From Prescottella soli (GTDB lineage: Bacteria > Actinomycetota > Actinomycetes > Mycobacteriales > Mycobacteriaceae): a stretch of DNA of 64,000 bases. Positions 51,862 to 60,608 of this stretch are shown here, piece after piece. The stretch covers positions 4,030,001 to 4,094,000 of the forward strand of contig NZ_CP157276.1 in the NCBI RefSeq assembly GCF_040024445.1. Reading direction: 5' to 3'. Below the pieces are notes generated by a model. The model searched no databases, was not told where the DNA came from, and saw only the letters and a list, made by a program, of their open reading frames with translations. Position numbers and translations under genes: made by a program. The number at the start of each line of letters is the position of its first letter. Position 1 is the stretch's first letter.

Positions 51862-52051
51862 CGATCTGCTCCTGTCGGTCGGTGGACATCGAGGCCGGGG
51901 AACCGAACGGCATGCCACTGCAGGGCAACGCGATGTGATGCCGGTCACCCCGCTCGTGGGGTCATTCAAGTTCCCCGGCGGCGGATCGCCCAGACGGTCT
52001 TCCGCTCAGTGAGACAGCGCGCCGTCGGCGGGCTGTGCCAAGCTTCGGGGC

Positions 52052-52732
52052 ATGTCCGACATCGCGCTCAGTCGTTCCCACGTCGCCGCCATGATCGACC
52101 ACACGCTGCTCGACCCGACCGCCTCGGACGCCGACGTCCGGGCGCTCGTCGACGAGGCCCGGGAGCTGGGGGTGCACGCGGTGTGCGTGTCGCCGTCGAT
52201 GCTTCCGCTGCGGATCGACGACCCGCACGGACCGGTGCTCGCGACCGTCGTGGGCTTCCCGTCCGGTAAGCATCATTCGCTCGTCAAGGGCGCCGAGGCC
52301 CGGCTCGCGGTCGACCAGGGCGCCGCCGAGGTCGACATGGTGATCGACATCGGCGCCGCCGTCGCCGGCGAGTACAACGCGGTGCTCGCCGACGTCCTCA
52401 CGGTGCGGGAGGCGATCGGGGCGAAGCCGGTGCTCAAGGTGATCATCGAATCGGCCGCGCTCTCGGACGACGCGATCGTCGAGACGTGCCGCGCCGCCGA
52501 ACGGGCCGGCGCGAACTTCGTGAAGACCTCCACCGGCTTCCACCCGGCGGGCGGGGCGAGCACCCGGGCGGTGCGGCTGATGGCACAGACCGTGGGCGGG
52601 CGACTCGGGGTCAAGGCCAGTGGCGGCATCCGGACCGCCGACGACGCGCTGGCGATGATCGCCGCCGGAGCGACGCGGCTGGGCCTGTCCCGGACGCGCG
52701 CCGTCCTCGACGGGTTCCCGGACCGCTCGTGA
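52052..52732 (+). CDS. deoC: deoxyribose-phosphate aldolase
   Basis: A 226-residue class I aldolase that cleaves 2-deoxyribose-5-phosphate into glyceraldehyde-3-phosphate and acetaldehyde. The start [10 protein letters not shown], the Schiff-base region V-K-T-S-T-G-F and the second active-site Lys in V-K-A-S-G-G-I-R are all present. It corresponds to Rv0478, continuing the synteny. It is convergent with the DUF2993 gene. Confidence 0.95.
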   Translation: MSDIALSRSHVAAMIDHTLLDPTASDADVRALVDEARELGVHAVCVSPSMLPLRIDDPHGPVLATVVGFPSGKHHSLVKGAEARLAVDQGAAEVDMVIDIGAAVAGEYNAVLADVLTVREAIGAKPVLKVIIESAALSDDAIVETCRAAERAGANFVKTSTGFHPAGGASTRAVRLMAQTVGGRLGVKASGGIRTADDALAMIAAGATRLGLSRTRAVLDGFPDRS

Positions 52733-52753
52733 CCGGCCCGGACGCGTTCTGGG

Positions 52754-53527
52754 CTACAGGAGGCTGCAGCCGGACTGCGGCGCGTTGGGATCGGGCGCCG
52801 GCATCACGTACTGACCGCCCTCGAGGTGCACCTCGATCGCATCGTCGGTGACGGTCAGCGACGTCGGCGCCATGCCCAGCGGGTACTGCTGCAGGCTGTC
52901 GGTGAGCGTCTGCACGATGCCGTCGACCAGCGCCGTCGGCAAGCCCAGGCCGAGGATTTCGGCGCCGACGGTCTCGACCTTGATCTGACCGTTCTGCACC
53001 GTCGGCCGAACCGTGAGGTCGGCGAGTCCCGCGGGGCCGACGGCGAACTTCAGCGTGCCCGAGGCCGGGGCGGGGGTCACCGAGCTGACCAGGTTGCCGA
53101 GCGTCTCCGACTGCACCGTCGCGAGGATCCCGGCGCTCTTCCACGTGGCGTCGGCCGTGGAGCTGCCGATCGTGCCGCTGCTGTCGGGGGAGTTGGTCAC
53201 CTTGATGTCGTTGGCGCGGGCGTGAACCTGCATGCCCTGCGCCGGACCGAACGACGAGCCGGTGCTGTCGATCGTCACGTAGGGGATGTCCTTGTCCATC
53301 ATCTGCAGCAGGACCGGCTTCCAGCTGAGGCCGACGTCCACCGGGGAGCCGAGCTGGCTCTGGAACTGTGACTCCATGCAGCTGGTCGCGCGCTGCCGGA
53401 TGAACAGCTCACCGCCGACCAACGCGACGACGAGTGCCGCGACCACGATCAGTGAGATCACGAGTGCCTTGCGCCGTTTGGGCTTTGGGGCCGTGGGCTT
53501 CTGGGGTGCGTTCACTGGTGCCGACAT
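52754..53527 (-). CDS. DUF2993 envelope protein (LmeA-like)
   Basis: A 257-residue membrane-anchored protein corresponding by place to Rv0479c. A Pro/Lys-rich cytosolic start (P-K-P-K-R-R-K) is followed by one transmembrane helix (about residues 21-42) and an extracytoplasmic DUF2993 domain with Cys in R-A-T-S-C-M-E. DUF2993 proteins such as LmeA bind phospholipid and assist lipoglycan assembly in mycobacteria. The C-terminus ends Q-S-G-C-S-L-L. Confidence 0.8.
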   Translation of the reverse strand: MSAPVNAPQKPTAPKPKRRKALVISLIVVAALVVALVGGELFIRQRATSCMESQFQSQLGSPVDVGLSWKPVLLQMMDKDIPYVTIDSTGSSFGPAQGMQVHARANDIKVTNSPDSSGTIGSSTADATWKSAGILATVQSETLGNLVSSVTPAPASGTLKFAVGPAGLADLTVRPTVQNGQIKVETVGAEILGLGLPTALVDGIVQTLTDSLQQYPLGMAPTSLTVTDDAIEVHLEGGQYVMPAPDPNAPQSGCSLL

Positions 53528-53639
53528 GACAGGGATTCTTCAGCAATACTCTGAGCGGTTTCTGTGAATGAGGACTCGGTATGGACACCTCGACTCGAAA
53601 ACTGTGATCTGCGGCACGGGCCGGCAGTAGGGTGGCTGC

Positions 53640-54251
53640 ATGGCGGGCTGGACAGATCCGCGGCGCGAACCCACTCCGGCAGCGGGGGAGGATCTGCGTC
53701 GTCTTGCGCTCCGGCAAGCGGGGTATTTCACGACCGGGCAGGCGCTGCGTCTTGGTTGCACTGCCGAGGATATCGGCGGCCGCCTGGCCGAGGGGTCCTG
53801 GTTGCGGATCGAACGGGATCTGTTCCGCCTCGCCTCGTTCCCCCGCAGCGACCTCGAGGAGTACGCCAAGTGGTGCGCGTGGTTCGAGGGATCCGCGGTG
53901 GTCTCCCACCAGAGCGCGGCCGAACTGCACGGCCTCGGCCACCTGCACCCGAGCTTCGTGCACCTGTCGACGGAGGGTTCGGCCCCCGCGCCCACCCGTC
54001 GACTCGCGCTGCACCGTCGGGAGATTCGCGCCCAGGACTACGAGTTGGCCGGAACGTTCGGTATCACCACTCCGCTGTGCACCGCCGTGGACCTCGCCTC
54101 CGGCGGCATCGCGCAGGACCTGTTCGACGAGGTCGTCAGCGACGGTGTCGCGATCGGCCGGATCGACCCCGAGGAACTGCGCGCCCAGTGCGAGGGCCGG
54201 CCGCAGCAGGTGGCCGAGCGCATCGAGCACGCGCTGGGTGCGTGCCGGTAG
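53640..54251 (+). CDS. AbiEi-like (type IV antitoxin-like) protein, orphan
   Basis: A 203-residue protein. It has the AbiEi-type wing: L-R-R-L-A-L-R-Q-A-G-Y-F-T-T-G-Q-A-L-R-L-G-C, W-L-R-I-E-R-D-L-F-R and S-H-Q-S-A-A-E-L-H-G-L-G. These patterns match the N-terminal half of the protein at 37340, but no nuclease-like domain follows. There is no AbiEii nucleotidyltransferase toxin next to it. It may regulate transcription or be a solitary antitoxin. Convergent with the methyltransferase gene. Confidence 0.75.
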   Translation: MAGWTDPRREPTPAAGEDLRRLALRQAGYFTTGQALRLGCTAEDIGGRLAEGSWLRIERDLFRLASFPRSDLEEYAKWCAWFEGSAVVSHQSAAELHGLGHLHPSFVHLSTEGSAPAPTRRLALHRREIRAQDYELAGTFGITTPLCTAVDLASGGIAQDLFDEVVSDGVAIGRIDPEELRAQCEGRPQQVAERIEHALGACR

Positions 54252-54259
54252 CGGCCCGG

Positions 54260-55039
54260 CTAGCGCCCGGGCTCGACGTAACTCCACGGCACCGTCAGGA
54301 CACAGTCCCGGATCCGGCGTCGCTGCGACGCGACCGGTACGCCCTGTTCGGCGAGTTGGCGCAGCGCCTCCCGCCAGCGGATCCGCGGGCCGAACGGTGC
54401 CAGTCCCGCGGACGTCGCCCACGCGCGATCGGCGGTCAGCAGTAGATCGTGGATGCGCTCGCCCGGCACGTTCCGATGGATGAGTGCCTTGGGTAGCCGC
54501 TCGGCGATGTCGCTGGGCCGGTCTGCGGCGAACGGATCCCACGCGAGGGTCAGCGAACGCGGGCCGTCGCGATCGAGCAGCACCCACGCGCACCGGCGGC
54601 CCAGTTCGTCGCACGTGCCGTCGACGATCAGACCGCCCGGAGCGAGCCCGCCGCGTAGCCGTCCCCACGCGTGGTCGACGGCGTCTTCCGGATACTGCCG
54701 CAGCACGTTGAACGCGCGGATCAGGGTGGGTCGCAGACCGGCGAGTTCGAAGCCGCCGCGCGCGAAGCTGACGCCGTCGCGGCCCTCCACCACCCGGTCC
54801 GGATCGATCTCGAGCCCGACGACGCGGACGTCGCGGCGGACCGTGCGGAGGCGGGACGCCAGCTCGTACGTCGTCACCGGCATCGCGCCGTAACCGAGAT
54901 CGACGATCAGCGGGTCGGGCGCGTCACGCAGCGTGCGCGCCACCACCGGGCTGTGGACGAGCCAGCGGTCGCTGCGGCGCAGCCGATTGATACCTGTGGT
55001 TCCGCGGGTGATGACGCCGACGGGTTTGCCCTCACGCAC
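54260..55039 (-). CDS. class I SAM-dependent methyltransferase-like protein
   Basis: A 259-residue protein with a GTG start. The motif I equivalent is I-V-D-L-G-Y-G-A-M-P-V-T-T, with V-G-L-E-I-D-P-D-R-V. The Gly-rich loop is unusual (G-Y-G-A-M instead of G-x-G-x-G), so SAM binding is probable but the reaction is unclear. It is 5 nt after the downstream DUF2505 gene, giving a three-gene unit that reads DUF2505-DUF2505-methyltransferase. Confidence 0.75.
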   Translation of the reverse strand: MREGKPVGVITRGTTGINRLRRSDRWLVHSPVVARTLRDAPDPLIVDLGYGAMPVTTYELASRLRTVRRDVRVVGLEIDPDRVVEGRDGVSFARGGFELAGLRPTLIRAFNVLRQYPEDAVDHAWGRLRGGLAPGGLIVDGTCDELGRRCAWVLLDRDGPRSLTLAWDPFAADRPSDIAERLPKALIHRNVPGERIHDLLLTADRAWATSAGLAPFGPRIRWREALRQLAEQGVPVASQRRRIRDCVLTVPWSYVEPGR

Positions 55040-55044
55040 GCCGG

Positions 55045-55545
55045 TTACTGCTGCGCGAGCCAGGCAGCGGTGACCTCGGCCTCGGTCCGGAACAGGTCGA
55101 CCAGATTCACCAGCATCAGCTGCTCGAGCTTGCCGCCGACGAAGGGGAGGTACACCTTCGCCTCCGACGACGTGCGCAGCGTGCTCCCGGTGTCGGTGGT
55201 GAACAACTCGATCGTTCCGGTGAGACTGCCCGGCCCCGCCGGGATCGACGCCTCGTAGGTGCCCGTCACCGGTTCCCCGAACGGGGTGTACTTCTCCCTG
55301 CGGGTGATGATCAGGTCCTTCTTCAGCACGGTCTGCGCGATCTCCGGCAGGTCCTTGCGCGGCAGCACGTGGTGCAGCACCAGGTGGATCCCGTCGTCGG
55401 TGACCTCGAGGGTGTCGACGTGGTTCTCGGAGTACTTGCGCATCTCCTCCATCCGCGCCTCCCAGTAGTCCCGGTCGCTGAGCGCGGCGTACACCTTTTC
55501 GGCAGGATGTTCGAACCTGGCGGAATAGTCGATGCGACGGGCCAT
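55045..55545 (-). CDS. DUF2505 protein, second of tandem pair
   Basis: A 166-residue protein with the START/Bet v1-like DUF2505 fold. It begins M-A-R-R-I-D-Y-S-A-R-F-E-H-P-A-E-K-V-Y-A-A-L-S-D-R-D-Y-W-E-A-R. This fold usually binds a hydrophobic ligand. It is a paralogue of the gene just upstream (48 nt away) and corresponds to the single M. tuberculosis gene Rv0481c, so a duplication has taken place. Confidence 0.85.
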   Translation of the reverse strand: MARRIDYSARFEHPAEKVYAALSDRDYWEARMEEMRKYSENHVDTLEVTDDGIHLVLHHVLPRKDLPEIAQTVLKKDLIITRREKYTPFGEPVTGTYEASIPAGPGSLTGTIELFTTDTGSTLRTSSEAKVYLPFVGGKLEQLMLVNLVDLFRTEAEVTAAWLAQQ

Positions 55546-55593
55546 GACCGGCAGATTACCGGTCGATGGCCCGCCCGTCGGCGAAAGCGGCGA

Positions 55594-56094
55594 CTACTTC
55601 GCTGCCGTCCACTGGCCGGTGAAGTCTTCCTCGGCGTCCAGCAGCTCGAGGACCTGCCCGGCGATGACGGCCTCGACCTTGCTGCCGATCAGCGGCAGCT
55701 TGACCTCCACCTCGCCCTCCATGACCAGGAGCGATCCGTCGCCCTTGGCGGTCAGGGTCATCGTGCCGCGCAGCTGCCCGGGGGCGCCCTCGACCTCCGC
55801 GGAGAACGTGCCCTCGGCGCGGTCGCCCTGTAGCGCACCCCACGATTCGGTGCGCTTGATGATCAGGTCACCCGGGCGGATCTTGGTGACCACGGCCGGC
55901 AGGTGCTCGGCGGGGACGGCCTGCGTCATCGCGACGTCGATCGTGCCGTCGCCGAGGGCCACGTCGTCGAGCTTCGCGCTGGGTCCGCCGACCTCCTGCA
56001 GGCGGGCATGCCAGTAGCGCTCGTCGGTGAGCGCGGCGTGCAGCGTCGCAACCGAGTGGGGGTATTGCGCGGAATGCTCGATGTGTCGGGCCAT
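55594..56094 (-). CDS. DUF2505 protein, first of tandem pair
   Basis: A 166-residue DUF2505 protein, M-A-R-H-I-E-H-S-A-Q-Y-P-H-S-V-A-T-L-H-A-A-L-T-D-E-R-Y-W-H-A-R. ATG 56094 gives the same length and alignment as its neighbour; a longer upstream reading would overlap murB. It is divergent from murB with only 23 nt between start codons, so the two promoters must overlap the coding regions. Confidence 0.85.
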   Translation of the reverse strand: MARHIEHSAQYPHSVATLHAALTDERYWHARLQEVGGPSAKLDDVALGDGTIDVAMTQAVPAEHLPAVVTKIRPGDLIIKRTESWGALQGDRAEGTFSAEVEGAPGQLRGTMTLTAKGDGSLLVMEGEVEVKLPLIGSKVEAVIAGQVLELLDAEEDFTGQWTAAK

Positions 56095-56117
56095 GGACGG
56101 CACGCTACCGTTTGCAC

Positions 56118-57212
56118 GTGTTGGATCCACTCATCCGGGGGCGCCTCGAGCAGGCCGGTGCGCAGTTGTCCGAGCAGGTGCCGCTGGCGACCCTGACGAC
56201 CCTGCGGCTCGGCGGCCCCGCCGCGGTACTGGCCGAATGCTCCTCGACTGCGACCCTGGTCGACGTCGTCCGCCTCCTCGACGACGCCGGTGTGCCGACG
56301 CTGATCCTCGGCGGCGGATCCAACCTGGTGATCTCCGACGACGGCTTCGCCGGCGTGGTCGTCCGCGTCGCCGACGCCGGCGTCGAACTCGGTGAGGACA
56401 CCGTGCTGGCGCAGGCCGGGGCGGTGTGGGACGACGTCGTCGCCAAGACCGTCGCGGCCGGCCTCGGCGGCCTCGAGTGTCTGTCCGGGATTCCCGGCTC
56501 GACCGGCGCGACGCCGGTGCAGAACGTCGGCGCGTACGGCGTCGAGGTGGGTTCGCTGCTGCGTCGGGTGCAGTTGCTCGACCGCACCACCGGCGACGTG
56601 CGCTGGGTCGAGCCGTCGGCGTTGGGCCTCGGGTACCGCACCAGTGTCCTCAAGCACCGCAGCGATGCGCTGGTGCTGGCCGTGGAGATGACGGTGCGGC
56701 CCGACGGGTCCAGCGCGCCGCTCGCGTACCGCGAGCTCGCGGCGGCGCTGGGGGCGCAGGAGGGCGACCGTCGGCCCACCGGGGAGGTGCGCGACACGGT
56801 GCTCGGGCTGCGCCGCAGCAAGGGCATGGTGCTCGACGCCGACGACCACGACACGTGGAGCGCGGGCTCGTTCTTCACCAATCCGGTCGTCGCGGACGTG
56901 GACCTGCCCATGATCCTCGACACGATCCGGGCGAGGGTCGGTGCGGACGTGCGGATTCCGCAGTTCCCGGGCGAGGCGGGCACCAAGCTGTCGGCGGGCT
57001 GGCTCATCGAGCGCGCCGGATTCGGCAAGGGATACCCGGGTGACGACTCGCGGGTCCGCTTGTCCACCAAGCACACTCTCGCGCTCACGAACCGCGGGCA
57101 GGCGAGGACGCGCGACCTCGTCGACCTCGCTCGCGCCGTCCGGGACGGCGTCGAGGCGGCGTTCGGGGTGCGGCTCGAACCCGAGCCCGTGGCTGTCGGC
57201 TGTGTGATCTGA
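56118..57212 (+). CDS. murB: UDP-N-acetylenolpyruvoylglucosamine reductase
   Basis: The FAD enzyme that completes UDP-MurNAc in peptidoglycan synthesis. GTG 56118 is taken as start (364 residues); TTG 56112 or TTG 56121 are alternatives. FAD-binding blocks are [21 protein letters not shown] and [18 protein letters not shown]. The proton donor Ser lies in S-A-G-S-F-F-T-N-P and the catalytic Glu in E-P-E-P-V. It corresponds to Rv0482 and precedes lprQ. Confidence 0.96.
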   Translation: MLDPLIRGRLEQAGAQLSEQVPLATLTTLRLGGPAAVLAECSSTATLVDVVRLLDDAGVPTLILGGGSNLVISDDGFAGVVVRVADAGVELGEDTVLAQAGAVWDDVVAKTVAAGLGGLECLSGIPGSTGATPVQNVGAYGVEVGSLLRRVQLLDRTTGDVRWVEPSALGLGYRTSVLKHRSDALVLAVEMTVRPDGSSAPLAYRELAAALGAQEGDRRPTGEVRDTVLGLRRSKGMVLDADDHDTWSAGSFFTNPVVADVDLPMILDTIRARVGADVRIPQFPGEAGTKLSAGWLIERAGFGKGYPGDDSRVRLSTKHTLALTNRGQARTRDLVDLARAVRDGVEAAFGVRLEPEPVAVGCVI

Positions 57213-57285
57213 GCGGTCCGATCGTGCCCTGATCGTTCCCCGATCGTCGCTGTGTGACGAAAGCCACTGTCGCACTGCGAGTACC

Positions 57286-58482
57286 GTGGTTTCCGTGCGT
57301 GAACAGGGGATTCGGGTAAAACGGACGCGGCTACTGATGGTGGTGGCCGCGCTGCTGGGGATCACCCTGCTGGCGGGGTGCACTATCGCGACCGGAGGTG
57401 CCGGCGACGGCAAGGCCGTCGCCGCGGAGCCCGTCGCGCAGGTGATCCAGACGCCGGGCCCCGGTGCGGTACACGTCAACCCGGTCGAACCGATCTCGGT
57501 GCGAGTGAGCCAGGGCACACTCGAGAACGTCGCGCTGACCAACGCCTCAGGCAAACCGGTCCAGGGCGCGCTGAGCCCGGACCGGACGTCGTTCACCGTC
57601 ACCGAACCGCTCGGCTACGACGCGAAGTACACGTGGTCGGGCAGCGCCATCGGCACCGACGGCAAGACCGTCCCGATTGCCGGCACGTTCTCCACTGTGA
57701 ACCCCGACACGAAGACGTCGGTGCGCACGAACATCGCCGACGGCCAGGTCGTCGGTATCGGGGCTCCGATCATCCTGCAATTCGACGGCCCGATCGCCGA
57801 CAAGGCTGCCGTGGAGAAGGCCCTGAAGATCACGACCAATCCGCCGACGCCCGGCGCGTGGGCATGGCTGCCCGACGACAACGGTGCTCGCGCGCACTGG
57901 CGGCCCCAGAACTACTGGGCGCCCGGCACGACCGTCGATGTCGAGGCCAAGCTGTACGGTGTCGACTTCGGCGGCGGCGCGTACGGCGCGAGCGACGTCT
58001 CGCTGAACTTCACGATCGGCCGCAGCCAGATCGTCAAGGCCAACGCGCCCAGCCACCGCATGCAGGTCGTCCGCGACGGCGCCACGATCATGGACATCCC
58101 CGTCAGCTACGGCGAGGGCAACGAGAACCGCAACGTCACCCGCAGCGGCATCCACGTCGTGTCCGAGAAGCACGAGGACTTCCTGATGTCGAACCCGCCG
58201 TTCTACGAGAACGTGCGCGAGCGGTGGGCGGTCCGCATCTCCAACAACGGCGAGTTCATCCATGCCAATCCCTTGACGGTCGGGGTGCAGGGCGCGTCGA
58301 ACGTGACGAACGGGTGTATCAACCTGTCGCTGTCGGACGCCGAGGAGTACTTCGGCACCGCGATCTACGGCGACCCGGTGGAGGTCACCGGCACCCGTAT
58401 CGACCTGTCCGCCGCGGACGGCGACATCTACGACTGGGCCATCGACTGGCCGACGTGGCTGTCGATGTCGGCGCTTGCGTGA
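57286..58482 (+). CDS. lprQ: lipoprotein L,D-transpeptidase (LprQ-like)
   Basis: A 398-residue lipoprotein that cross-links peptidoglycan through 3-3 bonds. The signal ends in the lipobox L-L-A-G-C. Two Ig-like domains (about 60-250) precede the YkuD catalytic domain, with H-A-N-P-L-T-V-G and [10 protein letters not shown]; the catalytic Cys is residue 344. The usual S-H-G-C is T-N-G-C, so the residue before Gly differs from the common motif. GTG 57286 or GTG 57295 can be the start. It follows murB as Rv0483 follows Rv0482. Confidence 0.93.
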   Translation: MVSVREQGIRVKRTRLLMVVAALLGITLLAGCTIATGGAGDGKAVAAEPVAQVIQTPGPGAVHVNPVEPISVRVSQGTLENVALTNASGKPVQGALSPDRTSFTVTEPLGYDAKYTWSGSAIGTDGKTVPIAGTFSTVNPDTKTSVRTNIADGQVVGIGAPIILQFDGPIADKAAVEKALKITTNPPTPGAWAWLPDDNGARAHWRPQNYWAPGTTVDVEAKLYGVDFGGGAYGASDVSLNFTIGRSQIVKANAPSHRMQVVRDGATIMDIPVSYGEGNENRNVTRSGIHVVSEKHEDFLMSNPPFYENVRERWAVRISNNGEFIHANPLTVGVQGASNVTNGCINLSLSDAEEYFGTAIYGDPVEVTGTRIDLSAADGDIYDWAIDWPTWLSMSALA

Positions 58483-58530
58483 GTCCTGGGTAGGGCACAG
58501 CTGAGTCTCGACTCGGCAGAACCGGCCTGA

Positions 58531-59034
58531 CCGGTTTCGGTCGCGGCCGAACTCCGTGGCCGCGGTTACGACGTCGTGGTGCCGTCGAACCCGCTGCGGG
58601 GGCCGGGCTACGACTCGGCCGCGATCGAGAAGGTCCTCGCGGACATCCCGGGCCCGGTCCTGCTGGTCGGGCACTCGTACGGCGGTGTCGTCATCACCAA
58701 CACCCATTTCGCCCAACGTGGTCGGCATGGTCTACGTCGCCGCGTTCGCTCCCGACCAAGGGAGCCGGCGATGGCCGCCGACATGAACGCGCACCAGCGC
58801 TCGCTGGCCGTGGTCGCGAACCTCGAACCGACCCAGGACCCGTCGTGGAAGGCCCTCCCGACGTGGGCAGTGATCCCCGTCGAGGATCGGGTGATCCTGC
58901 CGGCGTCGGAGCGGTTCATGGCGGAGCGGGCGGGCGCGCGGATCACCGACGTCCCGGGCGCCTCGCACGCGGTCCTCGTGTCCCGGCCCGGGGATGTCGC
59001 GGGCGTGATCGATCGGGCCGCGTCCGCGCTGTGA
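58531..59034 (+). pseudogene. decayed alpha/beta-hydrolase gene
   Basis: A remnant of an alpha/beta-hydrolase of about 240 residues. The N-terminal strand and oxyanion motif are missing; homology starts at V-A-A-E-L-R-G-R-G-Y-D-V-V-V-P-S-N-P-L-R-G and includes the intact nucleophile G-H-S-Y-G-G. Near 58710 the frame shifts (N-V-V-G-M-V-Y-V-A-A-F-A-P-D-Q continues in another frame), and the lid region is deleted. The C-terminal part returns to frame with S-W-K-A-L-P-T-W-A-V-I-P and the His of G-A-S-H-A-V. With truncation, frameshift and internal loss it cannot be functional. Confidence 0.82.
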
Positions 59035-59104
59035 GCCTGGGCGCCCATTCTTCGTCCGCCGCGGCGGGATCGGCCCTGCAGTGAGAAGGAATGGGCGCTC
59101 AGGC
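59035..59104. repeat. 70-bp palindromic element of the CGCCCATTC family, copy B
   Basis: GCCTGGGCGCCCATTCTTC and GAAGGAATGGGCGCTCAGGC form its ends, as in copy A at 50913-50982, and both are 70 nt. It begins at the base after the pseudogene stop codon. The centre differs from copy A, so the ends are what is conserved. Confidence 0.8.
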
Positions 59105-59203
59105 CGATCGCGGCTGCGACGGGAACACCGGTGGAACCGTTCGCCGATTCGGCGCGTCTATTGTCGGTGAGCGATGTCGTGCACTCGGGGAGGAGTGATG
59201 GGG

Positions 59204-59236
59204 ATGAAGCGTGCGTTGACGGGGTACACCCGGTGA
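59204..59236 (+). CDS. candidate 10-codon leader ORF before the EspG gene
   Basis: GGGGAGGAG (59187-59195) precedes ATG 59204, opening a ten-codon frame (M-K-R-A-L-T-G-Y-T-R) that ends 7 nt before the EspG GTG. The EspG start has no ribosome-binding site of its own, so translational coupling through this short frame is possible. Evidence is limited to the ribosome-binding site and spacing. Confidence 0.3.
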   Translation: MKRALTGYTR

Positions 59237-59243
59237 TCGGGCG

Positions 59244-60002
59244 GTGAGCGGCGCCAGTTGGCGGTTCACTGGACTCGAGTTCGAGGTCCTGTGGACTCGG
59301 CTGGGACGTGACCGCCTCCCATACCCGATGCGCTTCCGTCCGGTCGCGGACACCGAGGACGACCTGGACCGGCAGCGTCGGGCGGCGGCCGCATCGTGCC
59401 TGCCGCGGATGACCGACTCGCTCGACCGCCATCTCGCGGTTCTCGCCGAACCCGACGTGCGGATCGAGGTGGCCGGATTCGCCGGGACGGAGCACGGCAC
59501 CAGGATTCGCATGCACGCCGGAATCCGGGGTGCCAGCGGGACACTCGCGCTCCAATTGTCCGGACCTGACGCCGACAGCGGCAGCGACGTGCTCGTGCAC
59601 GGCATGGATCCGGCGCAGATACCGAACGCGATCGCGGCTGCCCTCCCCGTGGTGCCCGCTGGATCGCGTCCTGCGGTTCGATTCCGTCGCACCGATCTGC
59701 AGCCCGGCACCGGGCCTCTGCTCGTCTCCGCCGGTTCCACCCGCATCCGGGACGACGCGATGGGCCTGCTGCGGCGGCCCCGCGCCGGAATCGGCGAGAT
59801 CACGGCGTTCGCCGGCTCCGCGTATGACAGTCGGCCCACCACCGACGGCATCGGACTGCACTGGCTCGACTTCGACGGCGACGGCCGCTACTGCCTCCGG
59901 GAGACGACCGACGTCGTGGTGACCCCCGCATCCGGGCCCCATCTCGCGGTGGAGATCTCGCGGCTCGTCGCCGGGATTCGTGCACGACAGAACGCGTACT
60001 GA
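59244..60002 (+). CDS. ESX secretion-associated protein EspG-like chaperone
   Basis: A 252-residue EspG-type protein, a cytosolic chaperone that binds type VII (ESX) substrates of the PE/PPE kind. It begins with W-R-F-T-G-L-E-F-E-V-L-W, the EspG start pattern, and contains P-Y-P-M-R-F-R-P and the C-terminal Y-D-S-R-P-T-T-D-G-I-G-L-H-W-L-D-F-D-G-D-G-R-Y. It opens a five-gene cluster (EspG, YbaB-like, WXG-like, CpnT-N-like, small membrane protein). No PE or PPE gene is present, so its client is presumably one of the WXG-like proteins. Confidence 0.82.
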   Translation: MSGASWRFTGLEFEVLWTRLGRDRLPYPMRFRPVADTEDDLDRQRRAAAASCLPRMTDSLDRHLAVLAEPDVRIEVAGFAGTEHGTRIRMHAGIRGASGTLALQLSGPDADSGSDVLVHGMDPAQIPNAIAAALPVVPAGSRPAVRFRRTDLQPGTGPLLVSAGSTRIRDDAMGLLRRPRAGIGEITAFAGSAYDSRPTTDGIGLHWLDFDGDGRYCLRETTDVVVTPASGPHLAVEISRLVAGIRARQNAY

Positions 60003-60080
60003 CCCCAAACCGATTCGATGGAACCGAATCCCTCCCGCCCGCGTCTACTCCAGCGAAGGGGACGAACGGGAGGGGGAGTG

Positions 60081-60608
60081 ATGACGGACAACGACATTCG
60101 AGAGGAAGCTCGGCAACAACTCCGGCACAGCAACGCCGCGCTGCGTGAGCAGGTGGACACGATGCTCGCGGGCCTGCAAGCGCAGACCGAGGCGCTCGCG
60201 GCGGCGCAGGGGGCCGTCGCGAGCGCCACGGCCGAGGCCGAATCGCCGGACGGTCTGGTCCGGGTCACGGTCGACGCGGCGGGAGCGGTCGTGTCGGCGC
60301 GGGTGGAGTCGACCGCGTTCACCCGCACCACCCCGGATCGGCTCGCCGAGTCGTTCGGCGCGGCTGCGCGTGCCGCCGCCGCCGATGTGCGTGCGCGGGT
60401 CGCCGAACTGATGCGGCCGGTCACCGCGCTGACGGCAGACATTCCCGACCTGCCCGCTCTCGTGCCCGGATCGCCGAGCATCCGCAACCTCGTGCCGACG
60501 GTCGCGACTCAGTTCACGCCCGCCGCAACACCTTCGGAGGAATCGGACCGGTCCGACGACCTGCACGACTGGCGGGCGCCGATCATGCGGGAGGCGCACC
60601 GTGACTGA
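60081..60608 (+). CDS. YbaB/EbfC-type protein
   Basis: A 175-residue protein. ATG 60081 has a strong GGGAGGGGGAG before it. A helical N-terminus (L-R-E-Q-V-D-T-M-L-A-G-L-Q-A-Q-T-E-A-L) is followed by the YbaB core S-P-D-G-L-V-R-V-T-V-D-A-A-G-A-V-V-S-A-R-V. The tail is Pro/acid-rich. In actinobacteria YbaB-like genes commonly accompany type VII substrates in place of a DNA-binding role. It overlaps the next gene by 8 nt. Confidence 0.8.
   Translation: MTDNDIREEARQQLRHSNAALREQVDTMLAGLQAQTEALAAAQGAVASATAEAESPDGLVRVTVDAAGAVVSARVESTAFTRTTPDRLAESFGAAARAAAADVRARVAELMRPVTALTADIPDLPALVPGSPSIRNLVPTVATQFTPAATPSEESDRSDDLHDWRAPIMREAHRD

Noticed and set aside
57247-57267. CRP/GlxR-like box before lprQ
   Set aside because: TGTGACGAAAGCCACT matches only one half site fully; the second half differs in a key base.
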